NCBI RefSeq assembly: GCF_000373645.1 | Contig: NZ_KB892020.1 | Span: 437-64,436, forward strand | DNA length: 64,000 nt | Source: Streptomyces sp. ATexAB-D23 | GTDB lineage: Bacteria; Actinomycetota; Actinomycetes; Streptomycetales; Streptomycetaceae | Reading direction: 5' to 3' | Shown: positions 56,742 through 64,000 of the stretch, one piece after another | How the letters are laid out: every line of letters begins with the position of its first letter | Position numbering within the stretch: position 1 is the first letter of the stretch | The notes under the pieces: model-generated | What the model was told of the DNA's origin: nothing | What the model saw: the letters and a program-made list of their open reading frames with translations, nothing else | The model's database searches: none | Translations under genes and position numbers: made by a program

Positions 56742-57487
56742 CCGTGTACTTCATCGGCGCAGGACCGGGCGCGGCCGACCTGATCACGGTGCGCGGCGCG
56801 CGCACGCTCGCCGCCTGCGGAGTCTGCCTGTACGCGGGCAGCCTGGTGCCCCGCGAACTCCTGGCCGAGTGCCCCGCCGACGCGCGCCTGGTGGACACCG
56901 CGCAGCTCGACATCGACCGGATCACCGCCGAACTGGTCGCCGCGCACCGGGCCGGCCACGACGTGGCGCGGCTGCACTCCGGCGACCCCTCGGTGTTCAG
57001 CGCGGTCAACGAGCAGATGCGGCGTCTGGACGAGGCGGGCGTGCCCTACGAAGTGATCCCCGGCGTACCGGCGTTCGCGGCGGCCGCGGCGGCCCTGGGA
57101 CGCGAGCTGACCGTCCCGACCGTCGGCCAGACCGTCATCCTCACCCGCGTCGCCCAGCAGGCCACCGCCATGCCCGAGGGCGAGGACCTGGCGACGCTGG
57201 GGCGCAGTGGCGCGCTGATCGTCCTGCACCTCGCCGCCCGGTACGCCGACCGCGTCGTCGAGGAACTGCTCCCGCACTACGGGGCCGACTGCCCGGCCGC
57301 CGTCGTCGCCCTGGCCTCGCGGCCCGACGAGGTCATCCTGCGCGGCACCCTGGACTCCATCGCCGAGCAGGTGAAGGCGGCAGGGGTGATCCGTACCGCC
57401 GTCATCATGGTCGGCCGCACCCTGGGCGCCGAGCAGTTCCACGACAGCCACCTCTACTCGCCCGCCCGCGACCGCCACACCTGCTGA
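56738..57487 (+). CDS. cobM: Precorrin-4 C11-methyltransferase
   Basis: ATG 56738, 249 aa, preceded by CAGGAG. SAM-dependent tetrapyrrole methylase with VYFIGAGPGAADLITVRG, CLYAGSLVP, RLHSGDPSVFSAVNEQ and VIPGVPAFAAAAAALG. It methylates C11 in corrin ring synthesis. Coupled to cobL. Confidence 0.96.
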   Translation: MTVYFIGAGPGAADLITVRGARTLAACGVCLYAGSLVPRELLAECPADARLVDTAQLDIDRITAELVAAHRAGHDVARLHSGDPSVFSAVNEQMRRLDEAGVPYEVIPGVPAFAAAAAALGRELTVPTVGQTVILTRVAQQATAMPEGEDLATLGRSGALIVLHLAARYADRVVEELLPHYGADCPAAVVALASRPDEVILRGTLDSIAEQVKAAGVIRTAVIMVGRTLGAEQFHDSHLYSPARDRHTC

Positions 57488-57515
57488 CGGCCGCCCCGGC
57501 CGGGCGGCGCACGGG

Positions 57516-58631
57516 TCAGCGCACGGAGCTGCGCCCCACCACCGTGCCCGCCCGGTCGACGCAGATGACGTCCACGGCCACCGGAGCGCCCCGCAGGACC
57601 GACAGCGCCTGGTCCCGCGCCGCGACGGCCACCAGATCACCCAGCGGCACCCCCCGTGCCTGGCACGAGCGGAGTGCGGCCAGGCCCGTGTTGGCGGCGG
57701 CGACCTCGGCGGCCAGGGCCTCGTCGGCGCCGCCCTGCCGGGCCAGCCGGGCCAGGTACGCCTTGTCGACCTGGGAGCGGCCCGAGTGCAGGTCGAGATG
57801 GCCGGCGGCGAGCTTCGACAGCTTGGCGAACCCGCCGCAGACGGTGAGCCGTGCCACCGGGTGGCGGCGTACGTACTTGAGCACCGCGCCCGCGAAGTCG
57901 CCCATGTCCAGCAGGGCGATCTCCGGCAGCCCGTACTCGGCGACCACGGTCTTCTCCGACGTGGACCCCGTGCACCCCGCCACATGGGTGTGACCCGCGG
58001 CGAGCGCCACGTCCACGCCCCGGCGGATCGAGTCGATCCACGCCGAGCAGGAGTAGGGCACCACCACCCCGGTCGTCCCCAGGACGGACAGGCCGCCCAG
58101 GATGCCCAGGCGCGGGTTCCAGGTGGACCGGGCGATCTCCTCGCCGTCGTCCACCCCGACCGTCACCTCGACGTCCCCGGACCCGCCGTGGGCCGCCGCG
58201 ACCCGGGCGATGTGCTCGCCGATCATCCGGCGCGGCACCGGGTTGACCGCCGGCTCACCGACCTCCAGCGGGAGCCCCGGCAGCGTGACCGTGCCGACGC
58301 CGGGGCCCGCCCGGAACACCACGCCGGAGCCCGGCGGCAGCGCCCGCACACTGACCCGGACCAGGGCGCCGTGCGTCACGTCGGGGTCGTCGCCCGCGTC
58401 CTTGACCACACCCGCAGTCGCCCGCCCGGCGGCCAGCTCCTCCACGGCCAGGGCGAACGCCGGGGTCTGGCCCCGGGGCAGCGTGATGGTGACCGGGTCG
58501 GGGAAGTCGCCGCTCAGCAGCGCCGTGTACGCGGCGGTGGCGGCGGCGGTGGCGCAGGCACCGGTCGTCCAGCCTGGCCGCAGACCGGTGTGTTTGAGTT
58601 GGGCGGCGCGCCCGCCCTTCGCTTCACTCAT
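57516..58631 (-). CDS. cbiD: Cobalt-precorrin-5B C1-methyltransferase (CbiD type)
   Basis: ATG 58631, 371 aa. Signatures are LRPGWTTGACATAAATAAY at the N-terminus, NPVPRRMIGEH and GCTGSTSEKTVV. It methylates C1 of the corrin precursor, the step carried out by CobF in classical aerobic producers. No cobF is seen in this window, so CbiD appears to substitute for it beside aerobic-type cobG/cobN. The ATG lies 11 bp from that of divergent cobK. Confidence 0.93.
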   Translation of the reverse strand: MSEAKGGRAAQLKHTGLRPGWTTGACATAAATAAYTALLSGDFPDPVTITLPRGQTPAFALAVEELAAGRATAGVVKDAGDDPDVTHGALVRVSVRALPPGSGVVFRAGPGVGTVTLPGLPLEVGEPAVNPVPRRMIGEHIARVAAAHGGSGDVEVTVGVDDGEEIARSTWNPRLGILGGLSVLGTTGVVVPYSCSAWIDSIRRGVDVALAAGHTHVAGCTGSTSEKTVVAEYGLPEIALLDMGDFAGAVLKYVRRHPVARLTVCGGFAKLSKLAAGHLDLHSGRSQVDKAYLARLARQGGADEALAAEVAAANTGLAALRSCQARGVPLGDLVAVAARDQALSVLRGAPVAVDVICVDRAGTVVGRSSVR

Positions 58632-58642
58632 GGATGGTTCCG

Positions 58643-59389
58643 ATGCACGTACTGATTCTCGGCGGGACGACGGAGGCCCGCCGTCTCGCCGAACTGCTGG
58701 AGGGCGAGCTGCCCGCCGGGTCCGGGGTCACCAGTTCGCTCGCCGGGCGGGTGGCCCGGCCGAAGCTTCCGCCGGGGGAGGTCCGCGTCGGCGGTTTCGG
58801 CGGAGCCGGCGGGCTCGCGGACTGGCTCCGCGCGCACCGGGTCGACGCGCTCATCGACGCCACCCATCCTTTCGCCGGGACGATCAGCCACAACGCGGCC
58901 ACCGCGGCCGCCACCGCCCATGTTCCCCTGCTCATGCTGCGCCGGCCCGGCTGGGTGCCCCGCGAAGGCGACGACTGGCACCCGGCCGGCTCGCTGGCCG
59001 AGGCGGCGAAGGCACTGCCCGCGCTGGGGCGGCGGGTGTTCCTCACCACGGGGCGGATGGGCCTCGCCGCCTTCGCGGACCTGGACGAGCTGTGGTTCCT
59101 CATGCGGTCCGTGGACGCCCCGGAACCGCCGTACCCGGTCCGGATGGAGACCCTGCTCGACCGGGGCCCCTTCACCCTCGAAGGCGAGCGCGAGCTGATC
59201 CGCCGCCACCGCGTCGAGGTCCTCGTCACCAAGGACAGCGGTGGCGCCGCCACCGCCCCGAAGCTGACCGCGGCCCGCGAGGCGGGCATCCCCGTCGTCG
59301 TGGTCCGCCGGCCACCGCTCCCGGAAGGGGGCGCGGTGGCCGGCAGCCCGGAAGAGGCCGTCGCCTGGCTGCGGACGCTGATGGCGTAG
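58643..59389 (+). CDS. cobK: Precorrin-6A reductase
   Basis: ATG 58643 (alternatively 58634), 248 aa. Begins MHVLILGGTTEARRLAELL and contains DALIDATHPFAGTISHNAATAA, the CobK/CbiJ signature, and LVTKDSGGAATAPKLTAARE. It reduces precorrin-6A with NADPH. Its start region overlaps the upstream region of cbiD. The stop lies at the edge of the palindromic repeat at 59389. Confidence 0.94.
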   Translation: MHVLILGGTTEARRLAELLEGELPAGSGVTSSLAGRVARPKLPPGEVRVGGFGGAGGLADWLRAHRVDALIDATHPFAGTISHNAATAAATAHVPLLMLRRPGWVPREGDDWHPAGSLAEAAKALPALGRRVFLTTGRMGLAAFADLDELWFLMRSVDAPEPPYPVRMETLLDRGPFTLEGERELIRRHRVEVLVTKDSGGAATAPKLTAAREAGIPVVVVRRPPLPEGGAVAGSPEEAVAWLRTLMA

Positions 59390-59562
59390 GACCTGTCTTC
59401 AAACTGCCGTCTGCCGGGCGACGCCATGCACGCACTCTCGCCGCACCGGTCCCAGGCCCCGGTACGTCCAGTACAGGGGCCTGGGGCCGGCACGCCGAGA
59501 GCACGCACCTGACGCCGCCCGGCCGCCCTTCGGGCGACGACGGCAGTTTGAAGACAGGCCCT
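59389..59562. repeat. Nested 174-bp palindromic repeat (MITE-like) between cobK and cobIJ
   Basis: Outer arms CCTGTCTTCAAACTGCCGTC (59392-59411) and its exact complement (59539-59558) are perfect over 20 bp. Inside, GCCGGGCGACGCC, ACGCACTCTCG and CCCAGGCCCC pair in turn with sequences in the right half, so almost the entire block folds into one long hairpin with a small asymmetric insertion near 59530. No ORF is inside. It separates convergent genes and could terminate both. Confidence 0.75.
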
Positions 59563-59568
59563 AGCGGC

Positions 59569-61077
59569 TCAGTCCTCGGGATAGCGGCGCGGCGTCCACA
59601 CGATGTGCCGCCCCTCGCCCCGGCGCTCCCAGCGGGTCTGCGAGGAGCCGACGATCAGGATCGTGCGCATGTCGACCTCGGCCGGGTCGAGATCGGCCAG
59701 CCGCACGGTCCGTACGCTCTCGGCCGGTCCGCCGACGTCCCGGCCGATGACCACCGGCGTGTCCGGCGAGCGGTGTTCGAGGAGCAGGTCGCGGGCCTTG
59801 CCGACCTGCCAGGTCCGGCTGCGGGAACCGGGGTTGTACAGCGCGAGCACCAGATCCGCCGACGCAGCGGCCCGCAGCCGCCCGGCGATGACCTCCCACG
59901 GCTTGAGCCGGTCGGAGAGCGAGACCGTGGCGTAGTCGTGGCCCAGCGGCGCCCCCGCCCGTGCCGCGGCCGCGTTGGCGGCCGTCACCCCGGGAAGGAC
60001 CCGCACCGGCACGTCCGCGTACTCCTCCTGGGCGGCCACCTCCAGCACGGCCGTCGCCATCGCGAACACGCCCGGGTCGCCGCCGGACACCACGGCCACC
60101 CGCCGCCCGCGCCGGGCCAGGTCGAGCGCGAACTCGGCCCGCTCCGACTCGACCTTGTTGTCGGAGCCGTGCCGTATCTGCCCCGGACGCACCGGGACCC
60201 GGTCCAGGTACGTGGTGTAGCCGACCAGGTCGTCGGCGGCGGCCAGCGCCCCGCGCGTCTCGGGCGTGAGCCACAGCGGACCGGCCGGACCCGTGCCGAC
60301 GACCGCCACCTCACCGTCGCCCGGGGCGCGTTCGGGGCGTGCGTCGATCCGGCTCGGCAGCACGGCGACCGCGAAGTACGGCACCGAATCCGCGTCGGTC
60401 TCCGCCAGCTCGCCCAGCCGCTCCCCGGCCATCGTGGCGCGCTCGACGTACCGCGCCTCGGGCAGCCGGCCGGACGCCTCGAACGCGCGGCGCACGGCGG
60501 GGAACGTACGGCCCAGCTTCATGACCACGGCGGCGTCGGTGGCGGCCAGCCGGGCGGTCAGTTCGTCCTCGGGCAGGGTGCCGGGCAGGATCGTCAGGAC
60601 CTCCTCGCCCTCGGCGAGCGGGGTCCCGAGCCGCGCGGCGGCGGCGCTGACCGAGGTGACCCCGGGAATGACCTCGGTGGGGTAGCGGCCGGCCAGCCGC
60701 TTGTGCATGTGCATGTACGAGCCGTAGAAGAGCGGGTCGCCCTCCGCCAGCACCGCGACCGTGCGGCCCGCGTCGAGGTGCACGGCGAGCCGGGCCGCCG
60801 CCTCGGTGTAGAAGTCCTCCATCGCGCCCCGGTAGCCGCCCGGGTGGTCCGTGGTCTCCGTCGTCACGGGATAGACCAGGGCCTCCTCGATGTGGTCGGC
60901 GCGCAGGTGCTTCGCCGCTATGGACCGGGCGATGGACCGTCCGTGCCGGGCGCTGTGGTAGGCCACGACGTCCGCGCCGGCGATGACCTCCACCGCGCGC
61001 AGGGTCATCAGGGCCGGGTCGCCGGGGCCGAGCCCGACCCCGTAGAGCCGTCCCGTCTGCTGCTCGCTCACGCTCAT
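59569..61077 (-). CDS. cobIJ: Fused precorrin-2 C20-methyltransferase / precorrin-3B C17-methyltransferase
   Basis: ATG 61077 overlaps the cobH stop (ATGA); 502 aa. Residues about 10-245 are CobI (RLYGVGLGPGDPALMTLRA, AEGDPLFYGSYMHMHKRL, VIPGVTSVSAAAARLG). Residues about 255-502 are CobJ (VAVVGTGPAGPLWLTPETRGAL, SGGDPGVFAMATAVLE, VLPGVTAANAAAARAG). Each half is a complete SAM-dependent methylase. Such CobIJ fusions are known in actinobacteria. Confidence 0.95.
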   Translation of the reverse strand: MSVSEQQTGRLYGVGLGPGDPALMTLRAVEVIAGADVVAYHSARHGRSIARSIAAKHLRADHIEEALVYPVTTETTDHPGGYRGAMEDFYTEAAARLAVHLDAGRTVAVLAEGDPLFYGSYMHMHKRLAGRYPTEVIPGVTSVSAAAARLGTPLAEGEEVLTILPGTLPEDELTARLAATDAAVVMKLGRTFPAVRRAFEASGRLPEARYVERATMAGERLGELAETDADSVPYFAVAVLPSRIDARPERAPGDGEVAVVGTGPAGPLWLTPETRGALAAADDLVGYTTYLDRVPVRPGQIRHGSDNKVESERAEFALDLARRGRRVAVVSGGDPGVFAMATAVLEVAAQEEYADVPVRVLPGVTAANAAAARAGAPLGHDYATVSLSDRLKPWEVIAGRLRAAASADLVLALYNPGSRSRTWQVGKARDLLLEHRSPDTPVVIGRDVGGPAESVRTVRLADLDPAEVDMRTILIVGSSQTRWERRGEGRHIVWTPRRYPED

Positions 61078-61700
61078 TCTTCCTCGCTGGCGATGGCGTT
61101 GAGGGCGGCGGCCGCGATGGCGCTGCCGCCGCGCCTGCCGCGCACGATCAGGTGGTCGAGCCCCGAGGGGTGCGCGGCCAGGGCGTCCTTGGACTCGGCG
61201 GCGCCGACGAAACCGACCGGCACACCGATGACGGCAGCGGGGCGCGGGGCCCCCTCCTCGATCATTTCGAGGAGCCGGAACAGCGCGGTCGGCGCGTTGC
61301 CGACGGCGACGACCGCCCCTTCGAGCCGGTCGCGCCACAGCTCAAGGGCCGCCGCCGAGCGGGTCGTGCCCAGCTCCGCCGCGAGGCCGGGCACCGCCGG
61401 GTCGGACAGGGTGCACACCACCTCGTTGTCCGCGGGCAGCCGCTTGCGGGTGACCCCGCTGGCGACCATGGCGACGTCGCACAGGATGGGCGCGCCCGCC
61501 CGCAGAGCCGCGCGGGCCCGGGAGACGGCGTCGGGCGTGAAGGCGATGTCGCGTACGAGGTCGACCATCCCGCAGGCGTGGATCATCCGGACCGCGACCT
61601 GGCTCACGTCCGAGGGCAGGCCGGAGAGATCCGCCTCCGCCCGGATGGTGGCGAAGGACTGGCGATAGATGGCCGGTCCGTCCTTCTCGTACTGGTGCAC
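61074..61700 (-). CDS. cobH: Precorrin-8X methylmutase
   Basis: GTG 61700 gives VHQYEKDGPAIYRQSFATIRAEADL, the usual N-terminus; the frame stays open upstream but without homology. 208 aa. RMIHACGMVDLV carries the catalytic His, and later motifs are PILCDVAMVASGVTRKRL and VIGVPVGFVGAAESKD. It moves the C11 methyl to C12, forming hydrogenobyrinic acid. Coupled to cobIJ. Confidence 0.95.
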   Translation of the reverse strand: MHQYEKDGPAIYRQSFATIRAEADLSGLPSDVSQVAVRMIHACGMVDLVRDIAFTPDAVSRARAALRAGAPILCDVAMVASGVTRKRLPADNEVVCTLSDPAVPGLAAELGTTRSAAALELWRDRLEGAVVAVGNAPTALFRLLEMIEEGAPRPAAVIGVPVGFVGAAESKDALAAHPSGLDHLIVRGRRGGSAIAAAALNAIASEEE

Positions 61701-61804
61701 AGTGCTGTCGCTCTCTTCATCGGGCGGGGAAATCGGGCGGGGAAACGGGCTGAAATCGGGCAGGAAACAGTCGGGTCGGGCGGGAGCCGGGCGGGGGGCG
61801 CCTG

Positions 61805-63145
61805 TCAGGTGCCGGGGGTGCGGGCCGTCGACACGGCGGTGGCGAGCGCGGACGGATCGTCGGTGACACAGGGAGGCGCGTCGCGCCGGCCGTCCCGTAC
61901 GACGGAGACCCGGTAGCCGTCCGGTCCGGCGACGACATCGACCCAGGCACCCCGGGGGTGACCGCACCGCCGCTCGCACCCCGACCAGTACACCGGCAGG
62001 GCGGGTCCGGCCGGCACGGGCCCCCGGACGTCCACGGCCACCGCCGCGTCGCCCCGCACATCGGCCAGGGACTTCGCGCACCCGGGCCGCCCGACGCACG
62101 CGCCCACCCCGGCCCACGGCGAGCGGTCCCCGGTGACGAGGCCGGCGCCGCCCAGCGCGTCGAGCAGTTCACCGGCCCGCCCCCGCCCGACGCCGGGCAC
62201 GACGACGCCGCGCCACGGGGTGAGCCGCAGTTCGCCGTCTCCGTGCCGCCGGGCGAGGTCCGTCAGCGTCCGCCACCGCGCCGCGTCGGCCCGCCCGAGC
62301 GGCAGTCCGACCGAGAGGGCGTCCGTGGCGCCGGGTCCGGTCACCACACCGAGGGCCGGGGGAGCACCGGCCGGCACCGGCAGGACCGCGCGGGCGAGGG
62401 GCAGCCCACCCGCGCGCAACCGCCGTACCACCGCGTCGAACAGCGGTGCCGCGCCGCCGGGCAGATCCGCCACCCGCCACGCACCACAGCCGGCCGCCGC
62501 CTCCAGGAACACCTTCGCGGCGGTCAGCGCCGCCCCGGGTGCCTCGTCCGCCGGAATCCGGGCGACGGTCTCCAGAGCGCCGATCCGCAGATCCGCCTCC
62601 CCGCCGCCCCGCGCCCGCAGCGTCACATCGGCGCCCAGCGCGTCCACATCGCCGCGCCCGTCGTCCAGCGCGAACAGGAACCGGCCCGACAGACCGGCCG
62701 CCTCCTCGCTCGCGCACACCGAGGCGTCCAGCGCGGACAGCCACGGACGCACCTCGCGCTCGCCGCGTCCGTCGAGCCCGGACAGCGCGGAGGCCACCAC
62801 ATTGCGGACCCGCTCATGCCGCTCGGAGGGCAAAAGGCCCATTTCGCTCATCCGGGAGGCCAGTTCGCCCCCGCACTCCGCGCCCAGACCACGCAGCTGC
62901 ACATTGCCGCGCGAAGTGAGATGCACCTCACCATCGCCCAGCCGGCCGGCCAACTCACACAGCCCGTCCGCCTGGTCCGCGCTCAGCACACCTCCGGGCA
63001 CCCGGACCCGTGCCAGGGCCCCGTCGTCCGCCCCGTGGAGCCGCAGGGCACCGGGGCAGGCGTCGCCACGGGCCCGGGACACGGCGTCCGGGGACTGTGC
63101 GGGCAGGGTGGCTGGGGGCGGCATGGCGGCGAGCATACCGACCAT
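61805..63145 (-). CDS. cobG: Precorrin-3B synthase (CobG)
   Basis: The start may be ATG 63145, 63136 or 63124; the longest is given, up to 446 aa. Homologous to sulfite/nitrite reductases: ferredoxin-like half with GEVHLTSRGNVQLRGL, and an Fe-S/siroheme-type cysteine cluster ACVGRPGCAKSLADVRGDA ... YWSGCERRCGHP. CobG uses O2 in ring contraction of precorrin-3A, marking the aerobic route. It is divergent from cobN across the riboswitch region. Confidence 0.92.
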   Translation of the reverse strand: MVGMLAAMPPPATLPAQSPDAVSRARGDACPGALRLHGADDGALARVRVPGGVLSADQADGLCELAGRLGDGEVHLTSRGNVQLRGLGAECGGELASRMSEMGLLPSERHERVRNVVASALSGLDGRGEREVRPWLSALDASVCASEEAAGLSGRFLFALDDGRGDVDALGADVTLRARGGGEADLRIGALETVARIPADEAPGAALTAAKVFLEAAAGCGAWRVADLPGGAAPLFDAVVRRLRAGGLPLARAVLPVPAGAPPALGVVTGPGATDALSVGLPLGRADAARWRTLTDLARRHGDGELRLTPWRGVVVPGVGRGRAGELLDALGGAGLVTGDRSPWAGVGACVGRPGCAKSLADVRGDAAVAVDVRGPVPAGPALPVYWSGCERRCGHPRGAWVDVVAGPDGYRVSVVRDGRRDAPPCVTDDPSALATAVSTARTPGT

Positions 63146-63189
63146 CTCATCCGATCCGTATGACCCATCGTCGGCGACGGGCCCTTACT

Positions 63190-63345
63190 ATGCCTAGCGA
63201 CAGGCCATCCGGCCTGTCGTCGCCACAGACGGCGACAGGGGAGGAAGCCCGGTGAGATTCCGGCGCGGTCCCGCCACTGTGAGCTTGGTCCCACCCGGCC
63301 GAGCGAGTCAGGAACTCCCTTCCCCGCACACCCGGCACGCGCGCC
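63190..63345 (+). promoter_or_regulatory. Cobalamin (AdoCbl) riboswitch upstream of cobN
   Basis: The conserved core is clear: GGAAGCCCGGTGAGATTCC (63242-63260), then CGCGGTCCCGCCACTGTGA with the B12 box GCCACTG (63273-63279), and the closing GAGCGAGTCAGGAAC (63301-63315). An upstream hairpin CGACAGGCC/GGCCTGTCG lies near 63198-63219, and a GC hairpin after 63330 probably acts as expression platform. High adenosylcobalamin should repress cobN. Boundaries are approximate. Confidence 0.93.
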
Positions 63346-63406
63346 GGGCAGGGGAGCTCTCGACACCGCCCGGGGCGTGGACACCCCGAGGAAGGCCAGA
63401 CGCCGC

Positions 63407-64000
63407 ATGATCCTGCTCCTGTCGACGTCCGACACCGACCTGCTCAGCGCCCGCGCCTCCCAAGGACCGGTCAGCTACCGGTACGCCAACCCCTCCCGGC
63501 TGCCGATGCAGGACCTCCCCGAGCTGCTGGACGGCGCCGACCTCGTCGTCGTACGCCTCCTCGGCGGTGTCCGCGCCTGGCAGGACGGCCTCGACCAAGT
63601 CCTCGCCGCCGGACGCCCCGTCGTGGTCCTCACCGGGGAACAGGCCCCCGACGCCCAGCTGATGGCCGCCTCCACCGTCCCCATCGGGATCGCCGCCGAG
63701 GCCCACGCCTACCTCGCCCACGGCGGCCCCGCCAACCTGGAGCAGCTCGCCCGCTTCCTCTCCGACACCGTCCTGCTCACCGGCCACGGCTTCGAACCCC
63801 CCGCCGCCGCACCCTCCTGGGGCCCGCTGGAGCGCACCCCCCGCGCGACCGGCGACGGCGCCCCCACCGTCGCGGTGCTCTACTACCGCGCCCACCACAT
63901 GAGCGGCAACACCGCGTTCATCGAGACCCTGTGCCGGGCCGTGGAGGCCGAGGGCGCCCGCGCCCTGCCGCTGTACGTCGCCTCGCTGCGCGCCCCCGAG
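63407..64000 (+). CDS. cobN: Cobaltochelatase subunit CobN, N-terminal part
   Basis: ATG 63407 with GAGGAAGG upstream; 198 residues are visible and the gene runs off the window. It begins MILLLSTSDTDLLSARAS and includes SYRYANPSRLPMQDLPELLDGADLVVVRLLGG and later APTVAVLYYRAHHMSGNTAFIETL, typical of CobN. It is the large subunit of the ATP-dependent cobalt chelatase of the aerobic pathway. Controlled by the riboswitch immediately upstream. Confidence 0.95.
   Translation, partial: MILLLSTSDTDLLSARASQGPVSYRYANPSRLPMQDLPELLDGADLVVVRLLGGVRAWQDGLDQVLAAGRPVVVLTGEQAPDAQLMAASTVPIGIAAEAHAYLAHGGPANLEQLARFLSDTVLLTGHGFEPPAAAPSWGPLERTPRATGDGAPTVAVLYYRAHHMSGNTAFIETLCRAVEAEGARALPLYVASLRAPE

Overview
This is high-GC actinobacterial DNA, almost certainly from a Streptomyces chromosome. 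The signs are strong third-position GC bias, many GTG/TTG starts, ATGA/GTGA stop-start overlaps, a complete conservon (cvnABCD plus P450), a CebR-type operator, F420-linked genes and a cobalamin cluster. I identify about 57 protein-coding genes or gene fragments.

Layout. 1-1735: the start of etfB faces a TetR-family gene and a zinc-ribbon/OB-fold (DUF35) gene, with paired copies of one palindrome in both promoter regions. 2053-4824: secreted GH74 xyloglucanase with a CBM2, behind a perfect CebR box. 4932-10420: sugar-metabolism genes (SIS isomerase, DeoR regulator, Gfo/Idh oxidoreductase, secreted DUF3472/ricin-B protein). 10747-18431: MBL-fold hydrolase, conservon operon ending in a P450 without the ExxR arginine, SepF-like protein, MazG-like pyrophosphohydrolase, F420-type LLM oxidoreductase. 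18446-20943: homocysteine S-methyltransferase and hen1.

21213-31134 is a roughly 9.9-kb mobile island inserted inside pnkp, the partner of hen1 in bacterial RNA repair. The first 91 codons of pnkp remain overlapping hen1, and the rest resumes at 31135. Excising exactly 21213-31134 would restore the frame at a GAT-CTC join. The island carries a three-gene leftward recombination module: a tyrosine recombinase, a small HTH protein, and an 843-aa protein with nine CxxC ribbons and a recombinase-like C-terminus lacking the usual tyrosine. It also carries a HEPN/zinc-ribbon protein, a coiled-coil protein of possible defence type, several tiny membrane ORFs, a TPR protein and an intact-ended IS630-family insertion sequence. 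Its left-end sequence occurs twice in the same orientation, which suggests two elements stacked at one site. This is the best candidate for a poorly described system in the window.

31102-37679: the shortened pnkp, then arginine deiminase, ornithine carbamoyltransferase and an APC permease. 38449-45001: a complete Mrp Na+/H+ antiporter operon (mrpA, with a fused MrpB-like region, then C-G). 45008-46911: MarR regulator divergent from a Bcr/CflA-type exporter, with a palindromic operator between them. 47066-53983: molybdenum block, with a nitrate reductase fused to a flavodoxin/NADPH reductase, a fused ModB-ModC transporter and the ModA lipoprotein. 54276-55334: VWA-domain protein. 55458-64000: cobalamin biosynthesis (cobL, cobM, cbiD, cobK, cobIJ, cobH, cobG) and the start of cobN behind a cobalamin riboswitch. 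A long nested palindrome of MITE type separates convergent cobK and cobIJ.

All functional calls come from reading the sequence and recognising motifs. No database search was run.
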